Shown in pieces: positions 1 to 5,759 of a stretch of DNA of 8,580 bases. The DNA lies in assembly GCA_023254755.1 (NCBI GenBank), contig JALRKU010000358.1, positions 1 to 8,580 on the forward strand, given 5' to 3'. The position numbers and the translations under genes are program-made. The notes under the pieces were generated by a model. The model worked only from the letters and a program-made list of their open reading frames with translations, had not been told where the DNA came from and did no database searches. The DNA is from Aeromicrobium sp. GTDB taxonomy: Bacteria > Actinomycetota > Actinomycetes > Propionibacteriales > Nocardioidaceae. Position 1 is the stretch's first letter. Every line of letters starts with the position of its first letter.

Positions 1-87
1 TGGATCGACTACAAGCGCACCGAGGAGATCCTCCCGGTCCAGCTGCGTCCGCACCCGCACGAGTTCGAGCTGTACTACGACATCTGA
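1..87 (+). CDS. glnA: Glutamine synthetase type I, C-terminal end (partial)
   Basis: The reading frame enters the window open and codes for 28 residues ending in a TGA stop. The tail contains LRPHPHEFELYYDI, which matches the conserved C-terminus of type I glutamine synthetases (family pattern: RPHP, aromatic/acidic residues, then YYD plus a hydrophobic residue). The enzyme makes glutamine from glutamate, ammonia and ATP in the cytoplasm. Only the last few percent of the protein is visible, so GlnA cannot be told apart from a GlnA paralogue, and nothing can be said about the adenylylation site. Two hairpins follow the stop, which suggests the gene ends its transcript here. The next gene, arsR, is convergent. 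Confidence 0.72.
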   Translation, partial: WIDYKRTEEILPVQLRPHPHEFELYYDI

Positions 88-94
88 TCGAGAC

Positions 95-128
95 CTGTCG
101 GGTCGATGAGAAACCGTCGACCCGACAG
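95..128 (+). terminator. Hairpin just after glutamine synthetase
   Basis: A perfect 12-bp inverted repeat (95-106, ctgtcgggtcga, with 117-128) encloses a 10-nt loop. It starts 7 nt after the upstream stop codon. No clear T-run follows, which is common for actinobacterial terminators. It could end the glutamine synthetase transcript, alone or with the second hairpin downstream. The symmetry means it could also work from the minus strand. Confidence 0.6.
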
Positions 129-138
129 TCCGACCAGC

Positions 139-184
139 ACGAACGCCCCCGGGCGACCTCTCGGTCGCTCCCGGGGGCGTTCGT
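139..184. terminator. Strong GC-rich hairpin, probably bidirectional terminator
   Basis: Fifteen perfectly paired bases (139-153, acgaacgcccccggg, with 170-184) are extended inward by cgac/gtcg (154-157 with 164-167) after a 2-nt bulge, giving a very stable stem. A pyrimidine-rich stretch (tcgtcgtctc, 181-190) follows on the plus strand. It lies between the convergent glutamine synthetase and arsR genes, so it is well placed to stop transcription from both. Confidence 0.75.
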
Positions 185-235
185 CGTCTCCGTCCGATCG
201 TCTGGGACCGGCCGGTCGGTCGCCCGACCCCACGA

Positions 236-580
236 CTACAGCTTGAGCGTGCTCGCGAGGTCGTCGAGGGCGCCCGGGACCAGGGCGTAGTAGGACCAGA
301 TGCCCCGCTTGCTGCGGGTGAGCAGGCCGGCGTCGACGAGGACCTTGAGGTGGTGACTGACCGTCGGCTGGCTGAGGCCGACCGGCTCGGTGAGGTCGCA
401 CACGCAGGCCTCGGCAGCGTCAGTCGACGCCACGATCGAGAGCAGGCGCACGCGCGTCGGGTCGCCGAGCGCCTTGAACTTCGCGGCCAGCGTCGCTGCG
501 TCGTCGGCCGAGATCGCCTCGACCGCGAGCGGCGTGCAGCACGCGCTCAGCTGTTCGGCGTCCCTGGTCGTCGTTCCCAC
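236..580 (-). CDS. arsR: ArsR/SmtB-family metalloid-responsive repressor
   Basis: The product is 114 residues, the usual size of ArsR/SmtB winged-helix repressors. Residues 34-47 (KFKALGDPTRVRLL) are the family helix before the wing, and residues 66-91 hold the recognition helix (GLSQPTVSHHLKVL). Candidate As(III)/Sb(III) ligands are the vicinal Cys14-Cys15 near the N-terminus and Cys59 in ACVCDL (Cys61 is nearby). This resembles the actinobacterial arrangement known from Corynebacterium ArsR (Cys15, Cys16, Cys55) rather than the E. coli ELCVCDL-only site. It is divergent from acr3 and should repress both genes until arsenite binds. The start is GTG at 580. A TACGAT -10-like hexamer ends 7 nt upstream, so the mRNA may be leaderless; no strong ribosome site is seen. 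The family call is firm and the inducer is inferred from Cys placement and neighbours. Confidence 0.93.
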   Translation of the reverse strand: MGTTTRDAEQLSACCTPLAVEAISADDAATLAAKFKALGDPTRVRLLSIVASTDAAEACVCDLTEPVGLSQPTVSHHLKVLVDAGLLTRSKRGIWSYYALVPGALDDLASTLKL

Positions 581-586
581 GTGTCC

Positions 587-615
587 ATCGTAGCCAACAC
601 ATTGACATCCGTCGA
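587..615 (-). promoter_or_regulatory. Candidate arsR promoter (leaderless spacing)
   Basis: Reading the minus strand, TCGACG (610-615) and TACGAT (587-592) are separated by 17 bp, a fair match to -35/-10 hexamers. The arsR GTG begins 7 nt after the -10 element, which is the spacing of leaderless actinobacterial genes. The -35 hexamer overlaps the first TCGATGGG box, so the repressor could block its own gene. Confidence 0.45.
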
Positions 616-629
616 TGGGTTGCTAGCCT
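602..629 (+). promoter_or_regulatory. Candidate promoter of the acr3-arsC operon
   Basis: A consensus -35 TTGACA (602-607) is followed after 16 bp by TAGCCT (624-629) as a plausible -10. The predicted start site near 636 leaves a leader of about 26 nt before the chosen acr3 GTG. The -10 lies between the arms of a perfect inverted repeat, consistent with repression by the divergently encoded ArsR. Confidence 0.55.
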
Positions 630-654
630 CATCCCATCGACACTCTTCGATGGG
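611..654. promoter_or_regulatory. Candidate ArsR operator: three TCGATGGG boxes
   Basis: Three boxes occur in alternating orientation: 612-619 (forward), 633-640 (reverse, cccatcga) and 647-654 (forward). Boxes 1 and 2 form a perfect 9-bp inverted repeat (611-619 with 633-641) flanking the acr3 -10. Boxes 2 and 3 form an 8-bp inverted repeat with a 6-bp spacer. ArsR proteins bind dyad-symmetric sites as dimers, and this is the only strong dyad array between the divergent genes. That ArsR binds here is inferred from position and symmetry. Confidence 0.65.
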
Positions 655-661
655 ACGTGAT

Positions 662-1741
662 GTGAGCAGCTCGGTGTCCGCGCCGCAGGTAGACCGGTCG
701 TTGTCGACGCTCGACCGGTTCCTGCCGGTCTGGATCGTCCTGGCCATGGCCGCGGGCCTCGGACTCGGTCGCGCCTGGCCGGGTGTCGCGCAGGGGCTGG
801 ACGCCGTGACCGTCGGCCACGTCTCGGTGCCGATCGCGGTCGGGCTGCTCGTGATGATGTACCCCGTACTGGCGCGGGTGCGGTACGACGAGACTGCCGC
901 CGTGCTGGCCGACCGGAGGCTGCTGGCATGGTCCGTCATCCTGAACTGGGTGGTCGGACCGGCGGTGATGTTCGCCCTCTCCTGGGCCCTGCTCCCGGAC
1001 CTGCCGGAGCTGCGCACCGGACTGGTGATCGTGGGCCTGGCCCGCTGCATCGCCATGGTGCTGATCTGGTACGACCTGGCACGTGGTGACCGCGAGGCGG
1101 CCGCGGTCCTCGTCGCGGTCAACAGCGTGTTCCAGGTGCTCGCCTTCGGGTTGCTGGGCTGGTTCTACCTGCAGGTCCTTCCCGGCTGGCTGCAGCTCGA
1201 GACGACCTCCGCGGAGTTCTCGTTCGCCGCGATCACCGCGAGCGTTCTGGTGTTCCTCGGGGTGCCGCTCGTCGCCGGGTACCTGACCCGCCGCCTCGGC
1301 GAGCGGCAGTGGGGACGCGAGGCCTACGAGTCCCGGATCCTGCCGCGGCTCGGTCCCTGGGCGCTCTACGGCCTGCTCTTCACGATCGTCATGCTGTTCG
1401 CCCTGCAGGGCGACGCGATCACGAGCCGCCCGCTCGACGTCGCCCGCGTCGCGATCCCGTTGCTCGTCTACTTCGCCGTGATGTTCGCCGCCGGCATGAT
1501 CGCCGGGCGCTTCTCCGGTCTGGGCTACGAGCGCTCGACCACGCTGGCGTTCACCGCTGCGGGCAACAACTTCGAGCTCGCGATCGCGGTGGCGATCGGC
1601 ACCTACGGCGTCACGTCGGGCGAGGCACTTGCCGGCGTCATCGGGCCGCTGATCGAGGTGCCGGTCCTGGTCGCCCTCGTCCAGGTCGCCCTGCGACTTC
1701 GTCCCTGGTTCTCCCCCGCCACCGAGAGGCAGTCCGCATGA
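662..1741 (+). CDS. acr3: Acr3-family arsenite efflux permease
   Basis: This is a 359-residue, strongly hydrophobic membrane protein with about ten transmembrane segments, of the Acr3 type (unrelated to E. coli ArsB). The family signature GLARCIAMVLIWYDLA places a Cys at residue 129, and AAGNNFELAIAVAIG places a Glu at residue 305. These are the Cys and Glu known to be needed for arsenite transport in Corynebacterium Acr3, and the numbering coincides when translation starts at this GTG. A GGGA at 652-655 is 6 nt upstream of that start. An in-frame ATG at 650 has no ribosome site and lies inside the operator, so it is less likely. The protein exports As(III) produced by ArsC, driven by the proton gradient. 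Its stop overlaps the arsC start (ATGA), implying coupled translation. Confidence 0.94.
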   Translation: MSSSVSAPQVDRSLSTLDRFLPVWIVLAMAAGLGLGRAWPGVAQGLDAVTVGHVSVPIAVGLLVMMYPVLARVRYDETAAVLADRRLLAWSVILNWVVGPAVMFALSWALLPDLPELRTGLVIVGLARCIAMVLIWYDLARGDREAAAVLVAVNSVFQVLAFGLLGWFYLQVLPGWLQLETTSAEFSFAAITASVLVFLGVPLVAGYLTRRLGERQWGREAYESRILPRLGPWALYGLLFTIVMLFALQGDAITSRPLDVARVAIPLLVYFAVMFAAGMIAGRFSGLGYERSTTLAFTAAGNNFELAIAVAIGTYGVTSGEALAGVIGPLIEVPVLVALVQVALRLRPWFSPATERQSA

Positions 1742-2145
1742 GCAAGCCCACCGTCCTGTTCGTCTGCGTGCACAACGCCGGCCGCTCGCAGATGGCCGCG
1801 GGCTTCCTGCAGCACCTCGCGGGAGAGCGAGTCGACGTGCTCTCCGCCGGATCGATGCCCGGCGACCGGGTGAACCCGGTCGCGGTGCAGGCGATGGCCG
1901 AGGTGGGGATCGACATCACCGGGGCCCAGCCGAAGGTGCTGACCACCGAGGCCGTCAAGACGTCCGACGTCGTCATCACGATGGGCTGCGGCGACGCCTG
2001 CCCGTACTTCCCCGGCACGCGGTACGAGGACTGGGTGCTCGACGACCCGGCAGGGCTGGGCATCGAGTCCGTCCGACCCATCCGCGACGCGATCCGCGCA
2101 CGCGTCGCGACCCTGATCGACTCCCTGGACCTGGAGAACGCATGA
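1738..2145 (+). CDS. arsC: Arsenate reductase, LMW-phosphatase fold
   Basis: This 135-residue protein has the low-molecular-weight phosphatase-like fold of ArsC. The anion loop is CVHNAGRS (Cys10 to Ser17), which holds arsenate and carries the attacking cysteine. A second motif, GCGDACPYFPG, supplies Cys84 and Cys88, and DDPAGLG (102-108) holds the conserved Asp-Pro. With Cys10, Cys84 and Cys88 it fits the three-cysteine reductases recycled by thioredoxin, like C. glutamicum ArsC1', rather than single-cysteine mycothiol/mycoredoxin enzymes. That recycling route is inferred. It reduces As(V) to As(III) for export by Acr3. It overlaps acr3 upstream and the flavoprotein gene downstream by ATGA, so all three are on one mRNA. 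The length is normal for the family and no key residue is missing. Confidence 0.94.
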   Translation: MSKPTVLFVCVHNAGRSQMAAGFLQHLAGERVDVLSAGSMPGDRVNPVAVQAMAEVGIDITGAQPKVLTTEAVKTSDVVITMGCGDACPYFPGTRYEDWVLDDPAGLGIESVRPIRDAIRARVATLIDSLDLENA

Positions 2146-3470
2146 CCACCACCACGCTTCCCGTCGTCGTGATCGGCGCCGGCCCGGTCGGCCTGGCTGC
2201 CGCCGCTCACCTCGCCCACCGCTCGATCCCCTGCATCGTGCTCGAGGCCGGAGCCACGGCCGGGGCCGCCGTGTCCGAGTGGGGCCACGTCCGGCTCTTC
2301 TCCGCCTGGTCCGAGCTGATCGACCCGGTGGCACGCACGCTCCTCGAGGCGACCGGCTGGGTGCCATCGGACCCCGACACCTACCCCACCGGCGCGGAGT
2401 GGGTCGCCGACTACCTGCGCCCCCTCGCGAACGAGCTCGACGTGGTGCGCCTCGACCACCGGGTCACCGCAGTGACACGAGCCGACCGCGACCGCCTCGT
2501 CTCGTCGGGACGCGACGCGGCGCCGTTCACGGTGCACGTCCAAGGGCCCGGTGGTCCGACCGTGGTGCGGGCACGGGCTGTCATCGACGCGTCGGGAACC
2601 TGGGGTGGGCCGAACCCGCTCGGCGCTGACGGCGTGCCGGCGACGGGCGAGGACGTCGTGGGCGATCGCATCAGCCGGCGGATCCCCGACCTGGACGACC
2701 CGACCACGCGATCGCGCTACGCGGACAGGCACGTCGCGGTCGCCGGCACCGGTGCCTCGGCGAAGAGCGCGCTCATCGGGCTCACCCGGCTCGCCGAGTC
2801 CCACCCCAGGACCCGAGTGAGCTGGCTCGTGCGGCGCAGCGAGGTCGACGACGCGTTCGCCGGGTCGGGGCAGGACGAGCTCCCCGAGCGTGGTGCGCTG
2901 GGACGACGCGCTGCCGACGCCGTCTCGACCGGCACCGTCTCGACGTTCCTCGGGTTCCGCAGCACGGCCGTCGACCGTCAGCCGGACGGACGCCTCACCG
3001 TCACGGCGTCGGACGACCGGACGGTCCACGACGTCGACGAGGTCGTGGTGCTCACCGGATTCCGACCGGACCTGTCGATGCTGTCCGAGCTCAGGCTCGA
3101 TCTCGACCCGGTCCTGCAGTCACCGCGGGCCCTGGCGCCACTGATCGATCCGAACGAGCACTCCTGCGGCACCGTCGCCCCGCACGGCGCCGCCGAGCTC
3201 GCCCATCCGGAGACCCACTTCTTCGTGGTCGGCATGAAGTCGTACGGTCGCGCGACCTCGTTCCTGGCACTCACCGGATACGAGCAGACCCGTTCGGTCG
3301 TCGCAGCGATCGCCGGCGACCACGAGGCCGCAGCTCGCGTCGAGCTGACGCTGCCCGCCACCGGGGTGTGCGGCGGCAGCGGAGAGTTCGACGGAACGTC
3401 CACCAGCAGTGGATGCTGCGGCGCGCCGGCGGAGCCGCGGGTCATCGCGCTCGGACGTTCGCCGACCTGA
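2142..3470 (+). CDS. FAD/NAD(P)-dependent oxidoreductase of the ars operon (ArsO-like)
   Basis: This 442-residue flavoprotein has an N-terminal FAD Rossmann motif GAGPVG (12-17), a second dinucleotide site GTGAS (202-206) typical of NADPH binding in flavin monooxygenases and pyridine nucleotide reductases, and a late LTGFRPD motif that closes the FAD site. It matches the type of flavin-binding monooxygenase-like protein called ArsO in actinobacterial ars operons; the substrate of such proteins is not established. The last 35 residues are unusual: Cys410 in VCGGSG and a vicinal Cys425-Cys426 in SGCCGAP, a possible As(III)-binding or redox tail. Translation overlaps arsC by ATGA, so it belongs to the operon. 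A disulfide or thioredoxin-reductase-like role is an alternative, but no CxxC active site is seen beside the FAD domain. Confidence 0.82.
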   Translation: MTTTTLPVVVIGAGPVGLAAAAHLAHRSIPCIVLEAGATAGAAVSEWGHVRLFSAWSELIDPVARTLLEATGWVPSDPDTYPTGAEWVADYLRPLANELDVVRLDHRVTAVTRADRDRLVSSGRDAAPFTVHVQGPGGPTVVRARAVIDASGTWGGPNPLGADGVPATGEDVVGDRISRRIPDLDDPTTRSRYADRHVAVAGTGASAKSALIGLTRLAESHPRTRVSWLVRRSEVDDAFAGSGQDELPERGALGRRAADAVSTGTVSTFLGFRSTAVDRQPDGRLTVTASDDRTVHDVDEVVVLTGFRPDLSMLSELRLDLDPVLQSPRALAPLIDPNEHSCGTVAPHGAAELAHPETHFFVVGMKSYGRATSFLALTGYEQTRSVVAAIAGDHEAAARVELTLPATGVCGGSGEFDGTSTSSGCCGAPAEPRVIALGRSPT

Positions 3471-3479
3471 TCGGCGAAC
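3457..3479. terminator. Hairpin at the end of the ars operon
   Basis: A perfect 9-bp stem (3457-3465, gttcgccga, with 3471-3479) encloses a 5-nt loop that contains the flavoprotein stop codon. It lies 12 bp from the end of the convergent VOC gene and could serve both strands. No T-run follows, so termination is inferred from symmetry and position. Confidence 0.5.
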
Positions 3480-3491
3480 CGTCTACGGGGA

Positions 3492-3926
3492 TCAGCCGAT
3501 CTGCTCGGCGAGACCGACGATGATGCCCGACGGGCCGCGCAGGTAGCAGAGCAGGTAGACGTCGGCGTAGTTGGCGATGCGGTCGAGGACTTCACCGCCG
3601 TGCGCGCCGAGACGTTCGACGGTGTCGTGGATGTCGTCGACCGCGAACATCACGCGGTGCAGGCCGATCGTGTTCGGGAGCGGCGGATCGGTGGGCACCG
3701 GATCCGGCTCGACGTACCGGGTGAGCTCCAGGCGTCCCCCGCCGCCCGGGACGGTCATCATCGCGATCTCGCTGCGCAGGCCCGGGATGCCGACGGCCTG
3801 CTCGGCGAACTCCCCCTCGATCTGCTGCCGGTCCTCCAGGACCAGCCCCAGCTCGACGAAGAAGGCGATCGTCGCGTCGAGGTCCTCGACGACGATCGCG
3901 ACGTTGTCCATCCGCTGCACACCCAT
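3492..3926 (-). CDS. VOC (glyoxalase/bleomycin resistance-fold) protein
   Basis: The 144-residue product has two beta-alpha-beta-beta-beta modules of the vicinal oxygen chelate fold: residues 5-70 (MDNVAIVVEDLDATIAFF to LELTRY) and 88-143 (GLHRVMFAVDDI to GIIVGLAEQ). Glu67 and His90 stand at metal-ligand positions. The first-strand ligand (usually His) is Asn8, and the last-strand Glu is replaced by Gly138, so it is probably not a classical metal-dependent glyoxalase I. No vicinal Cys pair is present, which argues against the organoarsenical lyase ArsI despite the ars neighbourhood. The ATG at 3926 was chosen because AGAGGA lies 6 nt upstream and the fold starts at once; the longer frame to 4106 adds low-complexity sequence. 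It is convergent with the ars operon. The substrate is unknown. Confidence 0.88.
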   Translation of the reverse strand: MGVQRMDNVAIVVEDLDATIAFFVELGLVLEDRQQIEGEFAEQAVGIPGLRSEIAMMTVPGGGGRLELTRYVEPDPVPTDPPLPNTIGLHRVMFAVDDIHDTVERLGAHGGEVLDRIANYADVYLLCYLRGPSGIIVGLAEQIG

Positions 3927-3967
3927 GACCCGTCCTCTGTCCGTGGTCTCCCCATCGTCCATCAATC

Positions 3968-3984
3968 GAGCGCACGATGCGCTC
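3968..3984. repeat. Perfect 7-bp palindrome in the VOC upstream region
   Basis: gagcgca (3968-3974) and tgcgctc (3978-3984) form a perfect inverted repeat with a 3-bp centre, about 42 bp upstream of the VOC start. It could be an operator for that gene or a small hairpin. No regulator can be named from the sequence. Confidence 0.35.
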
Positions 3985-4027
3985 CGACTGAGCGCTGCGA
4001 CTGGCGCCGGCTGTCGCCACCGACGGC

Positions 4028-4033
4028 TAGTCT
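4028..4033 (+). promoter_or_regulatory. Candidate -10 element (TAGTCT) before the small CxxC gene
   Basis: TAGTCT fits the actinobacterial TAnnnT -10 pattern. An ATG at 4041 stands 7 nt downstream, the spacing of a start site on a leaderless ATG. The same start site would give the 54-residue gene at 4105 a leader of about 64 nt. No convincing -35 hexamer is visible. Confidence 0.3.
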
Positions 4034-4104
4034 CGGCGCCATGGCGACGCCGGAGAACCCACCCCGCCCCCCGTGGCGGGTGTCGGTCACGGATCGGAGC
4101 CGCC

Positions 4105-4269
4105 ATGGCTCAGTCACCTCATCGCCCGTACAAGGGATGCCAGCTCTGCTCGCCCCACAAGAACCACCGCCAGGGCCGCGCTGCGCGTGAGCCGTGGCCC
4201 GTGCTGCGGGCCCTTGGCAAGCGGCGCCGTGTCAGTCGCGGCGACCTGGGCGACGCCTGGCCCGAGTAG
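4105..4269 (+). CDS. Small basic CxxC protein, 54 residues, function unknown
   Basis: I do not recognise this protein with certainty. The ATG at 4105 is preceded by CGGAG 5 nt away, and the frame runs to TAG at 4267. The product is rich in Arg, Lys and His. Near its N-terminus it has KGCQLCSPHKNH, a Cys-x-x-Cys followed by two His, a plausible zinc or other metal site. A basic stretch (GKRRRVSR) and a DLGD tail follow. The gene ends 3 bp from the end of the convergent rpmF. Third-position GC is high but lower than in neighbouring genes. Its size, charge and place beside a zinc-responsive ribosomal cluster suggest an RNA- or ribosome-associated small protein, but this is inference. It could also be a chance frame; conservation would decide. 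Confidence 0.5.
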   Translation: MAQSPHRPYKGCQLCSPHKNHRQGRAAREPWPVLRALGKRRRVSRGDLGDAWPE

Positions 4270-4272
4270 CCG

Positions 4273-4440
4273 TCACGACAGGTCGACCAGCCCGCGCTGC
4301 ACGGCGCGGACGAGGCGCCGCGGCACGCGGTGGGTGACGCCGTCGACGACGACCGGGACGAGATCGGGTTTCGTCGCCTTCCACTGCGACCTGCGGTGAC
4401 GGGTGTGGCTGCGCGACGTCTTGCGTTTCGGGACGGCCAT
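4273..4440 (-). CDS. rpmF: 50S ribosomal protein L32, zinc-free form
   Basis: The 55-residue product begins MAVPKRKTSRSHTRHRRSQW, the N-terminal signature of L32, and continues with TKPDLVPVVVDGVTHRVPRR. The protein sits in the large subunit near the peptidyl transferase region. It has no cysteine, so it lacks the zinc ribbon of zinc-binding L32 forms. Many actinobacterial L32 proteins are naturally Cys-free, so this alone does not prove a zinc-starvation paralogue. The ATG at 4440 is supported by AAGGAG 5 nt upstream (4446-4451 on the plus strand). It is in the same direction as the CobW-like, L36 and L31 genes but lies 233 bp downstream, separated by the 61-bp repeats, so it may be the last gene of that operon or have its own promoter. 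Confidence 0.93.
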   Translation of the reverse strand: MAVPKRKTSRSHTRHRRSQWKATKPDLVPVVVDGVTHRVPRRLVRAVQRGLVDLS

Positions 4441-4501
4441 GGGTGCTCCTTCTGCTCGATGGATGGTGGGGTGGTGGTTGCGTGGGACTGGCAGGTCACC
4501 G

Positions 4502-4673
4502 GCGCCTGACCGCCGCTCGTGCCTCGCGGCTGACGACCGGGATCAGGACCTGTCGGGAACCAGCGCCTGACCGCCGCTCGTGCCTCGCGGCTGGCGACCG
4601 GGGTCAGGACCTGTCGCGAACCAGCGCCCGACCGCCGCTCGTGCCTCGCGACCGGCGACCGGGACCGGAACGG
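4502..4673. repeat. Three tandem copies of a 61-bp repeat
   Basis: Units start at 4502, 4563 and 4624, exactly 61 bp apart, with the core gaccgccgctcgtgcctcgc in all three. Copies 1 and 2 differ at only 3 of 61 positions. Copy 3 is more diverged and runs into the 3' end of the CobW-like gene. Copy 2 can fold as two nested stems (4566-4572 with 4602-4608; 4573-4577 with 4587-4591). Copy 1 keeps this with one G-U pair on the minus-sense RNA. It fills most of the gap between the CobW-like gene and rpmF. It may act as a terminator or attenuator, an RNA stabiliser, or be a recent local duplication. Confidence 0.85.
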
Positions 4674-5759
4674 TCAAGCGCGGGGGGTGGGGCCGAGCCA
4701 GGGTTCGAACCCGTCCTCGGTGATCTCCCAGAACGGTCCGCGCTCGGCCATCTCGGCGTCGGTGAGCAGGCACGAGCGGAACGCGTGGTCGAGCTCGTCG
4801 CGGCCGTCGTCGAGGCCGACCACCGTGATGCGGGTCAGCGGGGTGCCGCTCCCCCACGTGTCGGTCGAGCCGACGCTCAGCTGACCGCCGGCGCCGTCCC
4901 ACACCAGGATCTGGTCGGGTCGGCTCGGCAGCCAGAAGCAGCCGCGCGACCGGCGGGGGCCACCGCCCAGCGTCGCGATCGCGTCGCGCAGTCGGTCGGG
5001 ATGGAACGGGCGGTCGGACTCGACCTCCAGCACCCACGCGCCGGCGGGGTCGACCTCCGGCAGCTCGTAGCGCCGGACCGGCGCGACCCACGCCTCGGTG
5101 CGCCGGTGGTGGTGCACCCCCGCCGCCAGTCGCGCGGCGTCGACCTCGCTGAACGACTCGACGACCGGCACACCCGGACGAGCCAGTGCCGACAGGAACC
5201 GCCGCTCGTCGTCGTCGAGCCGGTCGGCGACCGCGACGACGTCGGCGTACTCGACCATCGCGCACGCGACCTCGGCGACACCACGATCGTCGTCGTCGCG
5301 GACCGGCAGGTCGCGCTCGTGGACCAGGTCGTCGCCCAGCAGGTCGCCGAGGAGGTCGTCGGCGGCCAGCGCCACGACGGACGCCGCGACCTCGACGTGC
5401 GGCACGTTCTCCGGCGCCCAGCCGATGACTCGGCAGACCTGGGCGGCCTCGGCCGTCACGGGCAGCCGGGCCACGATCGCGTCCCATCGTCCGTCGGCGG
5501 CGAGCCGCTCGAGGGTCGGGACGACGTCCTCGCGGATCGCGCACGACACGCAGGCGTGCGCCACGTCGATCTCGAGGCTCTCGACGATCCCCGTGACGTC
5601 GCTGACGACGCGGCGCAGGACCTCCCGCTCGGGATCGACCTCGTGGTGCACCGACACCGCGCGGGGCAGATCCCACTGGAGGGCGACGACGGCCGACGCC
5701 ATCGCGTCGACGTCGACGCCGCTCACCAGCACGACCGGGACCCGTCCGGACCCGATCAT
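4674..5759 (-). CDS. CobW/COG0523-like protein of the zinc-starvation ribosomal locus (Mrf/Rv0106-like)
   Basis: The 361-residue protein has the layout of CobW/G3E proteins: an N-terminal Rossmann-like part starting VPVVLVSG, a CxxC motif HACVSCAIRED (Cys70, Cys73) at the place of the family CxCC metal site, a HHHRR stretch (216-220), and a CobW C-terminal domain (about 225-335, including RGCFWLPSRPD). The Walker A motif GxxxxGKT is absent; the position reads GVDVDAMAS, so GTP hydrolysis is doubtful. The same degeneration is, as I recall, seen in M. tuberculosis Rv0106, a Zur-regulated protein, and its mycobacterial relatives include Mrf, which recruits a hibernation factor to zinc-free ribosomes. 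A zinc-handling or ribosome-hibernation role is therefore likely but inferred. Its start overlaps the L36 stop, showing translational coupling. Confidence 0.85.
   Translation of the reverse strand: MIGSGRVPVVLVSGVDVDAMASAVVALQWDLPRAVSVHHEVDPEREVLRRVVSDVTGIVESLEIDVAHACVSCAIREDVVPTLERLAADGRWDAIVARLPVTAEAAQVCRVIGWAPENVPHVEVAASVVALAADDLLGDLLGDDLVHERDLPVRDDDDRGVAEVACAMVEYADVVAVADRLDDDERRFLSALARPGVPVVESFSEVDAARLAAGVHHHRRTEAWVAPVRRYELPEVDPAGAWVLEVESDRPFHPDRLRDAIATLGGGPRRSRGCFWLPSRPDQILVWDGAGGQLSVGSTDTWGSGTPLTRITVVGLDDGRDELDHAFRSCLLTDAEMAERGPFWEITEDGFEPWLGPTPRA

Noticed and set aside
95..184. Riboswitch or attenuator ahead of arsR
   Set aside because: The hairpins lie downstream of both convergent genes, so they fit terminators, not leader elements.
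350..661. N-terminal extension of the Acr3 frame back to 350
   Set aside because: It runs antisense through arsR and the operator. Acr3 homology begins after the GTG at 662, which has a ribosome site and yields the known Cys129/Glu305 numbering.
3492..3926. ArsI organoarsenical lyase
   Set aside because: ArsI is also a VOC protein and often sits near ars genes, but it needs a conserved vicinal Cys pair. This protein has only one Cys (residue 127).
4502..4673. CRISPR array
   Set aside because: The units are contiguous 61-bp tandem copies with no unique spacers, and there are no cas genes.
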